A stretch of DNA of 32,685 nt from Gammaproteobacteria bacterium (GTDB lineage Bacteria > Pseudomonadota > Gammaproteobacteria > SZUA-152), in NCBI GenBank assembly GCA_021647505.1, contig JAKIUN010000044.1, positions 1 to 32,685 on the forward strand, read 5' to 3'. The notes beneath the pieces were generated by a model, which saw nothing but the letters and a program-made list of their open reading frames with translations, was not told the DNA's origin and did no database searches. Below, piece after piece: positions 8,239-17,073 of this stretch; position 1 is the first letter of the stretch, and every line of letters starts with the position of its first letter. Position numbers and translations under genes: made by a program.

Positions 8239-8784
8239 ATGACTGACGATAACAGTAAGGGCCGCACACCGATTAATGCACGTCTAACACTAAATTCAGG
8301 CCTATCTGGTAGGCTGAAAAGCGTCAGAATGGCTATTGGGGTGACTCAGAAGGAAATGGATCCTTTGTTTGGGCTTGGAAAGCGATCATGGCAGCGTTAC
8401 GAAAGCGGTAAGAATGCGCCAGGCAGCAAGGTGATTACCGAGCTTGCGCTAAGGGGGTTCGATGCCAACTGGATCCTGATGGGAAAGGGCGAGATGCGGC
8501 GGCCAGATGCCGCCAAATATGCGCGGGATCAACCCGCAGGCTATGTATTGCGGGATGCAATCGACCCATCGTCGGACATCGAGGTGAAAAATGAGGCCGT
8601 ATTTTCGCGGCTAAGGCAGGCAAGCTATACCCTGGAAGAGATGGAGCACGAAGCTGGCTGGAGGCCGCCAGTGTACTGGCACGAGCTGATCAAGACGCTG
8701 ATGTTTGTCCACGGGCTTGATGAGCCGGGTGCGGCAAGGCTTTTGGATGCCCTTCAATCGCACTTAAAAACGGATGTTTCGTGA
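8239..8784 (+). CDS. Cro/CI-type (XRE) transcriptional regulator
   Basis: This 181-residue protein carries a helix-turn-helix at about residues 24-80: GRLKSVRMAIGVTQKEMDPL, then GKRSWQRYESGKNAPGS, ending in GFDANWILMGKGEMRR. That ending is the hallmark of phage-repressor-like XRE proteins. A second polar helical region (about 105-181) may mediate dimerisation; there is no LexA-type peptidase site, so it is not a self-cleaving repressor. The gene diverges from two small leftward genes, the usual arrangement of a phage regulator controlling an early operon. AAGGA lies about 22 bases upstream, further than usual, so the start is less certain. Confidence 0.85.
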   Translation: MTDDNSKGRTPINARLTLNSGLSGRLKSVRMAIGVTQKEMDPLFGLGKRSWQRYESGKNAPGSKVITELALRGFDANWILMGKGEMRRPDAAKYARDQPAGYVLRDAIDPSSDIEVKNEAVFSRLRQASYTLEEMEHEAGWRPPVYWHELIKTLMFVHGLDEPGAARLLDALQSHLKTDVS

Positions 8785-8797
8785 GTCTCTAGAGTAG

Positions 8798-8921
8798 CCC
8801 CAACGTTTTTCGACCAATTCCACCTGACTCCCGAATTTTCTATCTGCTGTGCGCTATGCGTACGCGGAGAGTGGAGTGCCGCAGCACACGTTGGGGTTCG
8901 CAAAAAACGCTTATCCCAACC
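8798..8921. repeat. intergenic repeat element with nested inverted repeats
   Basis: CCCCAACGT at 8798-8806 is the exact reverse complement of ACGTTGGGG at 8888-8896. The right end also folds locally: TTGGGGTTCGC (8891-8901) pairs imperfectly with GCTTATCCCAA near 8909-8919 around an A-rich loop. Read leftward, the right end begins GTAGGTTGGGATAAGCG. That resembles the GTAGGTTGGG-type dispersed intergenic repeat of many proteobacteria (recalled, not searched). It separates the regulator gene from the 3' end of ilvA. Confidence 0.5.
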
Positions 8922-8931
8922 TACGTTTCCG

Positions 8932-10446
<1,515 letters not shown>

Positions 10447-10557
10447 AATGCCGCAACGGTATCAGCTTGGCGTGTGCCTGTCAGGCGCAGAGTGTGGTGC
10501 TTGCGGTATACTGCTGCCAGACCTGAATCGGTAAACCAGTCAACGGGAAACAGAAGC

Positions 10558-11214
10558 ATGAATCAAGACGAAATGAAAAAGGCAGTGGCCAAGGCAGCCA
10601 TCGACTACATCAAGCCCGGTATGACGGTGGGTGTGGGGACGGGTAGCACGGCCAATTATTTCATCGATGAACTGGCCAGCATCAAGGGCCGGATCGAGAC
10701 TACGGTGGCCAGTTCCGAAGTCTCGGCCGAGCGTCTCAAGGGGCATGGCATTCCGGTAGAAGAGCTGAATATGGTGAGTGTGATCGATGTTTACGTGGAC
10801 GGTGCCGACGAATCCAACAAGTATTTGCACCTGATGAAGGGCGGCGGTGGTGCGCTGACGCGTGAAAAGATCGTTGCGGCGGTGTCGAAGCAATTCGTTT
10901 GTATCGCCGATGAATCCAAGTTGGTGGATATCATGGGCGAATTCCCGTTACCCATCGAGGTGATTCCCATGGCGCGCAGTTATGTCGCCCGCGAGTTGGT
11001 GAAGCTGGGTGGCCAACCGGCCTACCGTGAGGGTTTCGTGACCGATAACGGCAACGTCATCCTCGATGTACATGGCTTGCAGATTATGAACCCAGTGGAG
11101 CTGGAGCAGACCCTGAATAATATTGCCGGAATCGTCACCAATGGTCTGTTTGCCATGCGTCCGGCGGATGTGCTGCTGCTCGGTACCCCGGGTGGCGTTA
11201 AGACTATCACCTGA
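10558..11214 (+). CDS. rpiA: ribose-5-phosphate isomerase A
   Basis: This 218-residue enzyme interconverts ribose-5-phosphate and ribulose-5-phosphate in the pentose phosphate pathway. RpiA motifs are present in order: [13 protein letters not shown] (phosphate loop), [22 protein letters not shown] (catalytic acid region), [14 protein letters not shown] (catalytic Lys/Glu region) and the C-terminal [11 protein letters not shown]. Length matches E. coli RpiA (219). The start at 10558 gives the normal N terminus and has GGGAA upstream; an open frame extends leftward to 10114 but is antisense to ilvA. A TATACT at 10507-10512 could be its -10 box. The divergent pairing of rpiA with ilvA is common in gammaproteobacteria. 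Confidence 0.97.
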   Translation: MNQDEMKKAVAKAAIDYIKPGMTVGVGTGSTANYFIDELASIKGRIETTVASSEVSAERLKGHGIPVEELNMVSVIDVYVDGADESNKYLHLMKGGGGALTREKIVAAVSKQFVCIADESKLVDIMGEFPLPIEVIPMARSYVARELVKLGGQPAYREGFVTDNGNVILDVHGLQIMNPVELEQTLNNIAGIVTNGLFAMRPADVLLLGTPGGVKTIT

Positions 11215-11272
11215 CACCCCTTGCCACGGGGCGGTTCCTTCGCTCTGTGGCATTTTTACAGCGTTTGCGGCA

Positions 11273-11479
11273 ATGAATTTTCCACGTTTGTTCATCGGTT
11301 TGGGTATCTTCTTTCTCGCCGTGGGCCTGCTTTGGCCCTGGTTGCTGAAGCTGGGGCTTGGGCGTTTGCCCGGCGATATCTTCATTGAGCGCGGTAATGT
11401 GCGTTTTTACTTCCCGCTGACCACCGCCATCATTGTCAGCCTGTTGCTCTCTCTGCTGTTCTGGTTGCTGCGTAAATGA
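11273..11479 (+). CDS. DUF2905 family small inner-membrane protein
   Basis: This 68-residue protein has two membrane helices (about residues 7-27 and 47-65). They are joined by a loop reading GLGRLPGDIFIERGN, the signature of the DUF2905 family. The family is widespread and has no known function. The start at 11273 fits the usual family start; the frame is open further upstream inside rpiA. Its stop overlaps the next start by ATGA, so the two genes are translationally coupled. It begins 58 bases after rpiA and may be part of that transcript. Confidence 0.88.
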   Translation: MNFPRLFIGLGIFFLAVGLLWPWLLKLGLGRLPGDIFIERGNVRFYFPLTTAIIVSLLLSLLFWLLRK

Positions 11480-12258
11480 GCGGTGGCGGGCAGTTTCGTC
11501 TGCTGCGGATCCTGATCCTGTTGCTGATCCTGTTTGCAGTGGCGGCGAGCAGCCTGCTCACCTGGTTGCGCACCACCGATTGGGACCGGCCACTGGTCGT
11601 GGCTATCTATCCCATCAATGCTGATGGCAGTGCAGCGTCGGAAAATTACATCGCCCGGCTGGATAGAGAGACGTTTACGGATATCGAGGAATTTTTTGCA
11701 CAGGAAGCCGAATATTATCGCCTGACCCTGGGCAAGCCTTTCGAGGTGGTGCTGGGCCCGGTGCTGACGGAAAAACCACCGCAACCGCCAGCCGAACGCA
11801 GTGTGCCGGGTAATGTGATATGGAGCCTGAAGATTCGCTATTGGGCCTGGCGTGTCGCACGGAAGCATGGCCCGCCAGCGGATATCCAGATATTTGTGCT
11901 GTACCACGACCCCACGGCCCACCCCCGGCTGGGTCACTCGCTGGGTTTGCAAAAGGGATTGCTGGGGATGGTGAATGCGTTCGCCAGCCGCCGCGCCACG
12001 GGTGGCAACAATCTGGTCATTACCCACGAGTTGTTGCACACGGTCGGCGCCCGTGACAAGTATGACCCAGTCACGAATCTGCCGGTGTTTCCCCAGGGTT
12101 ACGCCGAGCCGGATCGTCAGCCATTGTTACCGCAGGAGCTGGCGGAGATCATGGCTGGTCGCATACCCACCGCGCCGGGGAAGGCCGTGCAGGCGCGCAG
12201 TCTCGCCCAGGCGTTGATCGGTCAACAGACGGCACGCGAAATCTACTGGGTTGAATAG
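11476..12258 (+). CDS. membrane-anchored putative zinc metalloprotease (HExxHxxGxxD)
   Basis: This 260-residue protein has an N-terminal membrane anchor (about residues 9-29, LLRILILLLILFAVAASSLL), putting the rest in the periplasm. Residues 184-194 read HELLHTVGARD, which fits the HExxHxxGxxD zinc motif with H184, H188 and D194 as candidate ligands and E185 as the base. A downstream KYD, then FPQGYAEPDRQPLLPQ, could form the lid. I do not recognise the family. The order HExxHxxGxxD resembles the snapalysin-type metzincin variant, but no overall similarity is claimed. The gene overlaps the DUF2905 gene by four bases, suggesting a shared envelope role. Substrate unknown; protease activity is inferred from the motif alone. 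Confidence 0.75.
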   Translation: MSGGGQFRLLRILILLLILFAVAASSLLTWLRTTDWDRPLVVAIYPINADGSAASENYIARLDRETFTDIEEFFAQEAEYYRLTLGKPFEVVLGPVLTEKPPQPPAERSVPGNVIWSLKIRYWAWRVARKHGPPADIQIFVLYHDPTAHPRLGHSLGLQKGLLGMVNAFASRRATGGNNLVITHELLHTVGARDKYDPVTNLPVFPQGYAEPDRQPLLPQELAEIMAGRIPTAPGKAVQARSLAQALIGQQTAREIYWVE

Positions 12259-12298
12259 TGATTGTTGTGCGATCCCTAACCCTCAGTAGAGGCCATGT

Positions 12299-13135
12299 TC
12301 AGTCAGTATGATCTGTTGAGCGCGTTGATTTTGCGATTTGCCACATGATGACCAGTCCTGCGCTGAGGTTATCGGCGCGTTCTATCAGCGGGCTATCCAT
12401 AAAGACGGCATTCGATAACATGTCATAGCGAAGCAGGCCGATGAGAGACAGTTTGTTGAAACGTTTATGGATCGCTAGCGTGATCCGGCTGCCACTGTAG
12501 CCTTTGTCGGCATCATATACTGACCGTGTTGAGAGTGAATCTTCCGTTGATACATCGTAAAAATAGCTATGATAACGCTGTGTTGCGTAGATGGGGCCCA
12601 GTGAAAGTTCCCATCTTGAATGATTGTAGTAGTGTTTTATATTGATGAATGGTGCAAATGTCCAGCCGTGATCACCGAGAGACAAATCATCTTCATTGAT
12701 GGAAAAGGCGGCTCGCAGGGGAAGTTCCAATGACAGGTGAGTCTTTTTGTTTTCCGATTGCCATAATCGGCTAATGAGTGATGGGCCAATTTCAAATGTC
12801 GGGTCTAGCCGTGACATCCCCCGCCGGGCGCCATTATCATCCGGGCTGGCGGGCAGGCTGGCGGCAAGGCTAAAGTCGAGGCTTACTGTTTTGGAGGTAT
12901 AGAGAAACCCTTGTATGCGTCCGTCGCCTACTTTGAGGCGTTCGCCTCGGTATATTATAGCGGGAAAAGGGAGCACAAGCGTACTGTAGCTATTGGAGCC
13001 ACGGTAGTGGGGTAAGCTCATGCCGGCAAGGCCTGCGCGAACCTCCCAGACAGGCAGGTATTCGGCCCGGGTAGGAGAGATATTAATGAATAATATAAAT
13101 AGCAATAAAAATAATTGAGTGGACTGTTGTTTCAT
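12299..13135 (-). CDS. MipA/OmpV family outer-membrane protein
   Basis: This 278-residue protein has a clear signal peptide (about residues 8-24, ending PTRA-E) and a beta-barrel body. Family features include WEVRAGLAGMSLPHYRGS near the N terminus, LPFPAIIYRGERLKVGDG after it, and later strand pairs such as LGPIYATQRYHSYFYDV. MipA/OmpV proteins sit in the outer membrane; E. coli MipA bridges a murein hydrolase and a synthase, while others respond to antibiotics or osmolarity. The C terminus runs past the last strand (QIAKSTRSTDHTD) and lacks the usual terminal Phe. This gene lies in an accessory stretch of lower apparent GC than its neighbours. Confidence 0.87.
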   Translation of the reverse strand: MKQQSTQLFLLLFILFINISPTRAEYLPVWEVRAGLAGMSLPHYRGSNSYSTLVLPFPAIIYRGERLKVGDGRIQGFLYTSKTVSLDFSLAASLPASPDDNGARRGMSRLDPTFEIGPSLISRLWQSENKKTHLSLELPLRAAFSINEDDLSLGDHGWTFAPFINIKHYYNHSRWELSLGPIYATQRYHSYFYDVSTEDSLSTRSVYDADKGYSGSRITLAIHKRFNKLSLIGLLRYDMLSNAVFMDSPLIERADNLSAGLVIMWQIAKSTRSTDHTD

Positions 13136-13245
13136 TATCTATTTAAGTATTACGCTTCCAGCGTCTGATAAGCTTTCCAGGAACTGAGGGGGGCAAGATA
13201 TTCCGCAGGTTTGGTGGCGTGCGGCACTCAGGCTAGCACAGTACA

Positions 13246-13716
13246 CTAGGGATACCTGATCGCGATAGCTACTTCACCGCTGTCCGGCGGTTGCATCCTG
13301 GCTGCTTCAAATGATGGTGGGCCAAAACGGATTTTCGCGCCGGAAGAAAATCCAATACCCTCCGCAGGAATAATGCCTGTCCAGTTTTTTTTCACGCTTC
13401 CACTTCTGTCCTCGTCATGATGAATTTTTAATGCGAAGACAGCATTAGGCACGGTGATTTTCAAGTTATACGGATTATTTTTTGCAACGAATATATATTT
13501 TTTTAGTGCTTTACTATGGTCTTTTGGGAACCCCTTCTCCTGAAAAACCAATACAATAATTTCTCCGCCACGGGTTACATCAATATCTGTCACTGTCAGA
13601 TTTATTTCTGTCCAATTCATTGCAACGGTCTCTTGCGTCAGCAGGATTCCTAGCAACATGCACTTTATCGCAATCGCTCTGGCCCTTGAGATTGGCGGCA
13701 CTTTATGGTTTGTCAT
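13246..13716 (-). CDS. DUF2141 family secreted protein
   Basis: This 156-residue protein has a signal-like N terminus (about residues 12-32, IAIKCMLLGILLTQETVA). The body is typical of DUF2141: LTVTDIDVTRGGEIIVLVFQ, then KGFPKDHSKALKK, and AVFALKIHHDEDRSGSVKKN leading to IPAEGIGFSSGA. DUF2141 proteins are small exported beta-sandwich proteins with no known function. The N terminus is longer than usual; an internal ATG at about residue 33 would remove the signal, so the upstream start is preferred. It lies 110 bases upstream of the MipA/OmpV gene and may be co-transcribed, but each could also have its own promoter. Confidence 0.82.
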   Translation of the reverse strand: MTNHKVPPISRARAIAIKCMLLGILLTQETVAMNWTEINLTVTDIDVTRGGEIIVLVFQEKGFPKDHSKALKKYIFVAKNNPYNLKITVPNAVFALKIHHDEDRSGSVKKNWTGIIPAEGIGFSSGAKIRFGPPSFEAARMQPPDSGEVAIAIRYP

Positions 13717-13827
13717 CGCATTTTCCTCTTATTAATAAATAGGATTTACACCATATTACAAATACACCTCTAAATAATTTCCGGTTTGAGGCGTGTGCCG
13801 AAATAAAATACACTGTTACTTTATTAT

Positions 13828-13843
13828 GTAGGGTGGGCACTGG
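13828..13843. repeat. second copy of the 16-bp dispersed repeat
   Basis: TGTAGGGTGGGCACTG at this point matches the reverse complement of the repeat near 1470-1485 over 16 bases. It then diverges (GTAATTAG), so only the left half of the palindromic element remains. It lies in the gap between the DUF2141 gene and the end of the VTT-domain gene. Confidence 0.5.
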
Positions 13844-13858
13844 TAATTAGTTTGTATT

Positions 13859-14524
13859 TTACAGCTTGGCTATTTGTTTGTTTTTGCTCTTGCGCAGGAA
13901 AATAAACCATGCCAACCAAAGAGACAGTGAAATAGCAATGGCGGTAAAAATCGCGGGTTTTGGGTTGCTCAAGCTGCTTTGTGAGCCCGCATAGGATGCA
14001 ATAAATGCGTAGGGGATGGTTCCAATCGAGTAATAAAATAAAAATTTCCAGAAGGACATGCGATTGGCTCCGGCAAGGCAACAACTCACTTCTGGCAAAA
14101 TTGGAAGTGCACGACAAATGATCAATGCCATAGATCCATGCAGGGAAAATACACGTTCCATTTCGCGGAGTTTTTCAGGGTTTTTATAAATTTTTATCAG
14201 CAATCCCGGGCCATAAAGCCAACAGAGCATATAGCCGGCCAGTCCCGCCAGAAGCATGCCTGACATAGCGCTGATGCCGCCCAATACAAAACCAAGAAAA
14301 TAGCCTGACAAAATGGCGATGGTAAGCGTGGGTATCGCGATGAATAAATCTGCAAATAACAGCGCGATAATGATTGCTGCGACGTAAAGTGGATTTATTT
14401 TCGAGGCTGCGGCCAATGCCGATTCGATATCTTCCACTGTCAATATCCCTGTTGCTTTGATCAGGATAAATGTAGATACAAAGATAGCGGCCAAGGTCAG
14501 CGCAAGTGTTATTAGTTGTCTCAT
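13859..14524 (-). CDS. TVP38/TMEM64 (VTT domain, DedA superfamily) membrane protein
   Basis: This 221-residue integral inner-membrane protein has about six hydrophobic segments (near residues 5-25, 48-70, 72-90, 92-112, 165-182 and 190-210). The SNARE-associated/VTT core is visible as PTLTIAILSGYFLGFVLGG, then GMLLAGLAGYMLCW, and ALIICRALPILPEVSCCLAG, where the conserved arginine R138 sits in RALPILPE. DedA-superfamily proteins move lipid carriers or phospholipids across the membrane; the cargo here is unknown. It starts 26 bases downstream of the SDR gene on the same strand, so the two probably form an operon. Confidence 0.88.
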   Translation of the reverse strand: MRQLITLALTLAAIFVSTFILIKATGILTVEDIESALAAASKINPLYVAAIIIALLFADLFIAIPTLTIAILSGYFLGFVLGGISAMSGMLLAGLAGYMLCWLYGPGLLIKIYKNPEKLREMERVFSLHGSMALIICRALPILPEVSCCLAGANRMSFWKFLFYYSIGTIPYAFIASYAGSQSSLSNPKPAIFTAIAISLSLWLAWFIFLRKSKNKQIAKL

Positions 14525-14550
14525 GATGCCCTTCCTGTTTTAGCCAAAAC

Positions 14551-15288
14551 TCATCCTGCCTTCATAATAGTGCCCATCAGTGAGGGGCTGATTCGCGCCA
14601 ATAAAGGTATCAGCCTTGCTTTTCCGACGTAGATTTCTTCGCGATTGTTTTCGATGCCTTTAATAATCGCTCTGGCGGTTTGCATGACTGACATTTTTCC
14701 TTTGCCCCGTCCTTCGGTCATTGGCGTGTCTACCAATGGCAGGATTGCTTCATGTACTGATATCTGAGTTTCTTCGAGCTGATAACGTAAGCTCCTTGAG
14801 AAATTTCGAAGCCCCGCTTTGCTTGCACAGTAGACCGCAGAATTCTTTTTGGGAAATAAAGCGAGGCCGGAGGTGATATTGACAAAAGCAGCAGGTGCCT
14901 TTAGATCAAGCATGTTTCCGAGCATTAAGGCGCATATCCAAATAGGCGCCGTTAAATTAATGGTGATTTCATTGTCTATGCCATTGCGATCGAAATCGCT
15001 ATCCAGAAAAGTTGGCGTCACCTGTATACCTGCATTATTGATGACCACAGAAATGTCCGGATGGTTATCGGTAATTTCACCCATCGTTTTTTCGACATCC
15101 ACTTTGCTGGCCAGAGAACATCGATAAGGATGAATATTGGAAAATTGTTCAGCCAGCTTTTTCAATTTCGCCGAATTGCGGGCAATGATGACAAGCCCAA
15201 TATTTTGCTGTGCCAGTTGCTGAACCAGTGCCTCGCCTATTCCTGAAGTCCCACCAGTAATCAAAAGCGTTCTGTCGAGTAATTTCAT
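14551..15288 (-). CDS. short-chain dehydrogenase/reductase (SDR)
   Basis: This 245-residue oxidoreductase has a Rossmann fold. Classical SDR motifs are all present: TGGTSGIG (11-18) for NAD(P), NNAG (84-87), and the catalytic S140, Y153 and K157 in ITSGLAL and YCASKAG. R37 after the second strand (IIARNSAKL) hints at NADP preference. The start at 15288 is chosen because GGAG lies 8 bases upstream and the product begins MKLLDRTLLITGG; the open frame to 15378 would add 30 residues without SDR character. The substrate is not predictable; DltE-type dehydrogenases look similar. The gene diverges from a TetR regulator with shared palindromes between them, so repression by that protein is likely. 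Confidence 0.92.
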   Translation of the reverse strand: MKLLDRTLLITGGTSGIGEALVQQLAQQNIGLVIIARNSAKLKKLAEQFSNIHPYRCSLASKVDVEKTMGEITDNHPDISVVINNAGIQVTPTFLDSDFDRNGIDNEITINLTAPIWICALMLGNMLDLKAPAAFVNITSGLALFPKKNSAVYCASKAGLRNFSRSLRYQLEETQISVHEAILPLVDTPMTEGRGKGKMSVMQTARAIIKGIENNREEIYVGKARLIPLLARISPSLMGTIMKAG

Positions 15289-15328
15289 CGTTGCTCCGGT
15301 GTTGATCTTATCCTGTATCCTGACGATC

Positions 15329-15349
15329 CCGTCAATATCACTTTGACGG
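15329..15349. promoter_or_regulatory. inverted repeat near the SDR start, possible third operator
   Basis: CCGTCAA (15329-15335) and TTGACGG (15343-15349) form a perfect 7-bp inverted repeat with a 7-base spacer, about 40 bases upstream of the SDR start. The half-site TTGAC is the same as in the two palindromes nearer the regulator, but the spacing differs. It may therefore be a weaker or unrelated site. Confidence 0.4.
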
Positions 15350-15428
15350 AGAACCCACGGCACATTATTTTTTGTCACTACTCAGTTCACCACAGAGACG
15401 CAGAGGAGCTGAGCCGGGCATCACCTAT

Positions 15429-15443
15429 CTTGACGCTGTCAAG
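15429..15443. promoter_or_regulatory. putative TetR-family operator 1
   Basis: CTTGAC-gct-GTCAAG is a perfect 15-bp palindrome in the SDR-TetR divergent gap. Its centre is 44 bases (about four helical turns) from that of a near-identical palindrome at 15473-15487. Size, symmetry and place fit a TetR-family binding site. Confidence 0.65.
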
Positions 15444-15472
15444 TTTATGTTGATGTGATTGTTGGCGATAAA

Positions 15473-15487
15473 TTTGACGATGTCAAG
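15473..15487. promoter_or_regulatory. putative TetR-family operator 2
   Basis: TTTGAC-gat-GTCAAG repeats operator 1 with one changed arm base and a different central triplet. It lies 24 bases upstream of the regulator ATG, where binding would block its own transcription. The embedded TTGACA on the - strand and TTGACG on the + strand could also act as -35 boxes. Confidence 0.62.
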
Positions 15488-15510
15488 ATTCACGTGTAAA
15501 AAAACATCCT

Positions 15511-16104
15511 ATGTGCAACAAACCACAAAAAAAACACCACCATCACGGCAATCTTCGCGAGGCACTGATTACGGCTGGGATCGATCTTTTGAACGAAGGA
15601 GGGCTATCGGCCTTGACACTGCGGAGATGTGCGGCTAATGCAGGCGTCTCTCATGCTGCGCCCGCCTATCATTTTAAGGGTTTGAACGGCCTTCTAACAG
15701 CGATTGCCGCGCGAGGCTATCAGGCGCTTGCCGCAACCATGCTCGAAGAGCGCGAGGTTTCTTCCGCCACGGATCCGCGTGCGCGCCTTGTCGCTATTTG
15801 CAATGGCTACTTGCGGTTCGCGCAGGAAAATGAAGCGTTGTTCGATCTCATGTTTTCAGCCAAAGAGCTTTGTTACGATGACCCTGAACTTCAGCAGGAA
15901 TCGGCGATTGCCCGTCAGGTGCTTCACGAGGGCTGTGCTCCATTTAAGCATGGCTCAACCGGAAATAAAGGCACCGAAATCATGATCTGGGCGTTGGTAC
16001 ATGGCTTTGCGGGTATTTTACGCAAACGCCGGGTTCGTGCTGATAATCACCCTGCCAAAAACATTCGCTTTGAGGATATCCTGCCTCACCTCGATTGCGC
16101 ATGA
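15511..16104 (+). CDS. TetR/AcrR family regulator with WHG-type C-terminal domain
   Basis: This 197-residue protein begins with a histidine-rich stretch (KKHHHHGNLREAL), as is common in TetR proteins with a WHG C-terminal domain. The helix-turn-helix spans about residues 14-62 (LNEGGLSALTLRRCAANAG, then VSHAAPAYHFKGLNGLL). The ligand domain starts near residue 75 and includes the FDLMFS segment typical of the group. It is transcribed away from the SDR-VTT pair, and two matching palindromes lie between. It most likely represses both itself and the SDR operon and is released by an unknown small molecule. Length is normal and no defect is seen. Confidence 0.92.
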   Translation: MCNKPQKKHHHHGNLREALITAGIDLLNEGGLSALTLRRCAANAGVSHAAPAYHFKGLNGLLTAIAARGYQALAATMLEEREVSSATDPRARLVAICNGYLRFAQENEALFDLMFSAKELCYDDPELQQESAIARQVLHEGCAPFKHGSTGNKGTEIMIWALVHGFAGILRKRRVRADNHPAKNIRFEDILPHLDCA

Positions 16105-16247
16105 AGCGGCTGGGCACTACCAGCTTGTCGCTGTACTCCATCGGTTGTGTTGAACTGGGTCGCTTGTCGCTGCGGGAGTGGGTGAGAATCCTGACTGGCA
16201 AACAAGGTGCGCGAGAGGTCTACGAGATTGAATGCTGCGAATCCGCA

Positions 16248-16271
16248 TGTATCTGGATACATTCGGATACA
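16248..16271. promoter_or_regulatory. direct/inverted GATACA cluster upstream of the DUF72-mla operon
   Basis: TGTATC-TG-GATACA (16248-16261) is a perfect inverted repeat, followed after TTCG by another GATACA (16266-16271). A possible -10 hexamer TACAAT sits at 16268-16273, but no good -35 is seen. The cluster is about 90 bases upstream of the first gene of the operon. The rest of the gap (16105-16356) shows no gene. Confidence 0.4.
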
Positions 16272-16356
16272 ATGTTGGGGTAAGTGGCTATTTTATTTTG
16301 CGCCAGGATGTCAGAGTATGTGCGCATGCAAATGGGCTGGTTGAGGCGGAGGGTTG

Positions 16357-17073
16357 ATGTCAGTAGAGCAGATAGACGGCGGCGATGGAAATTTTTTCGT
16401 TGCCGCACGCGGCTGGCGGCACCCGGCCTGGAAAGAGAGTTTCTATCCCGAGGGTCTGCCGGTAGACTGGCAGCTGTCCTACTATAGCAACGAATTCCGT
16501 GCCGTGGTGGTGCCAGCGGAAGAATGGGCGAAGGCCGATGCACGGGAAGTGGCACGCTGGCAAGAAGACACCGATAAGGCATTCCGGTTTTTTTTCGAAG
16601 TGGTTGATCTGCGAAACAACTGGATGGATTTCCAGGCAGTGGTGGCTTTACTGGCGGGGCAGGTTGGCGGCATCCTGTTGCGGCCGACGCACTGTGACAG
16701 CGACCTGACACAACTGGAATTGTCTTTGCAGCGGGCACGGCAGCTGGCGCCGGTAACGGTGATCCTGCCGCCGGGGTTGACACTCAGCGATGCGGGACAG
16801 TACAGGTTGCTGGACCACGGTGTGGTCTCACCCTGGAGTGCCGGCCAGGGGGCGCCGCCGTGCTGGGAGCTCGGCCTACTGGCGCTGGCGCGCGCCGACG
16901 CCACTGTGCGCACACCGCGCCAGTGGCGTGAAGTGGTGGAGAACTGCCTGAGTTTCGGTGCCGGCAATGGCACCGTTCTATTGATGATGGAAGGAGAGGC
17001 CCCGGACATCGAGGCCTTGCGAATGACGATGATGATTGCCGATATGCTGTCCGCCGCCGAGGTGTTGAGTTGA
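16357..17073 (+). CDS. DUF72-like protein at the head of the mla operon
   Basis: This 238-residue protein is not a known Mla component. Its first 60 residues contain GWRHPAWKESFYPEGLP followed by WQLSYYSNEFRAVVVP, closely resembling the start of DUF72 (YecE-like TIM-barrel) proteins (GWSYPHWRG.FYPEGLP...YY...F). The rest, with VALLAGQVGGILLRP and a C-terminal LLMMEGEAPDIEALRMTMM, fits a divergent or shortened barrel. The start is the ATG at 16357 with GGAGG 5 bases upstream; a TTG just before it is less likely. Its stop overlaps the mlaF start, so it is coupled to the transport operon. Function unknown; the DUF72 link is from motif resemblance. Confidence 0.72.
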   Translation: MSVEQIDGGDGNFFVAARGWRHPAWKESFYPEGLPVDWQLSYYSNEFRAVVVPAEEWAKADAREVARWQEDTDKAFRFFFEVVDLRNNWMDFQAVVALLAGQVGGILLRPTHCDSDLTQLELSLQRARQLAPVTVILPPGLTLSDAGQYRLLDHGVVSPWSAGQGAPPCWELGLLALARADATVRTPRQWREVVENCLSFGAGNGTVLLMMEGEAPDIEALRMTMMIADMLSAAEVLS

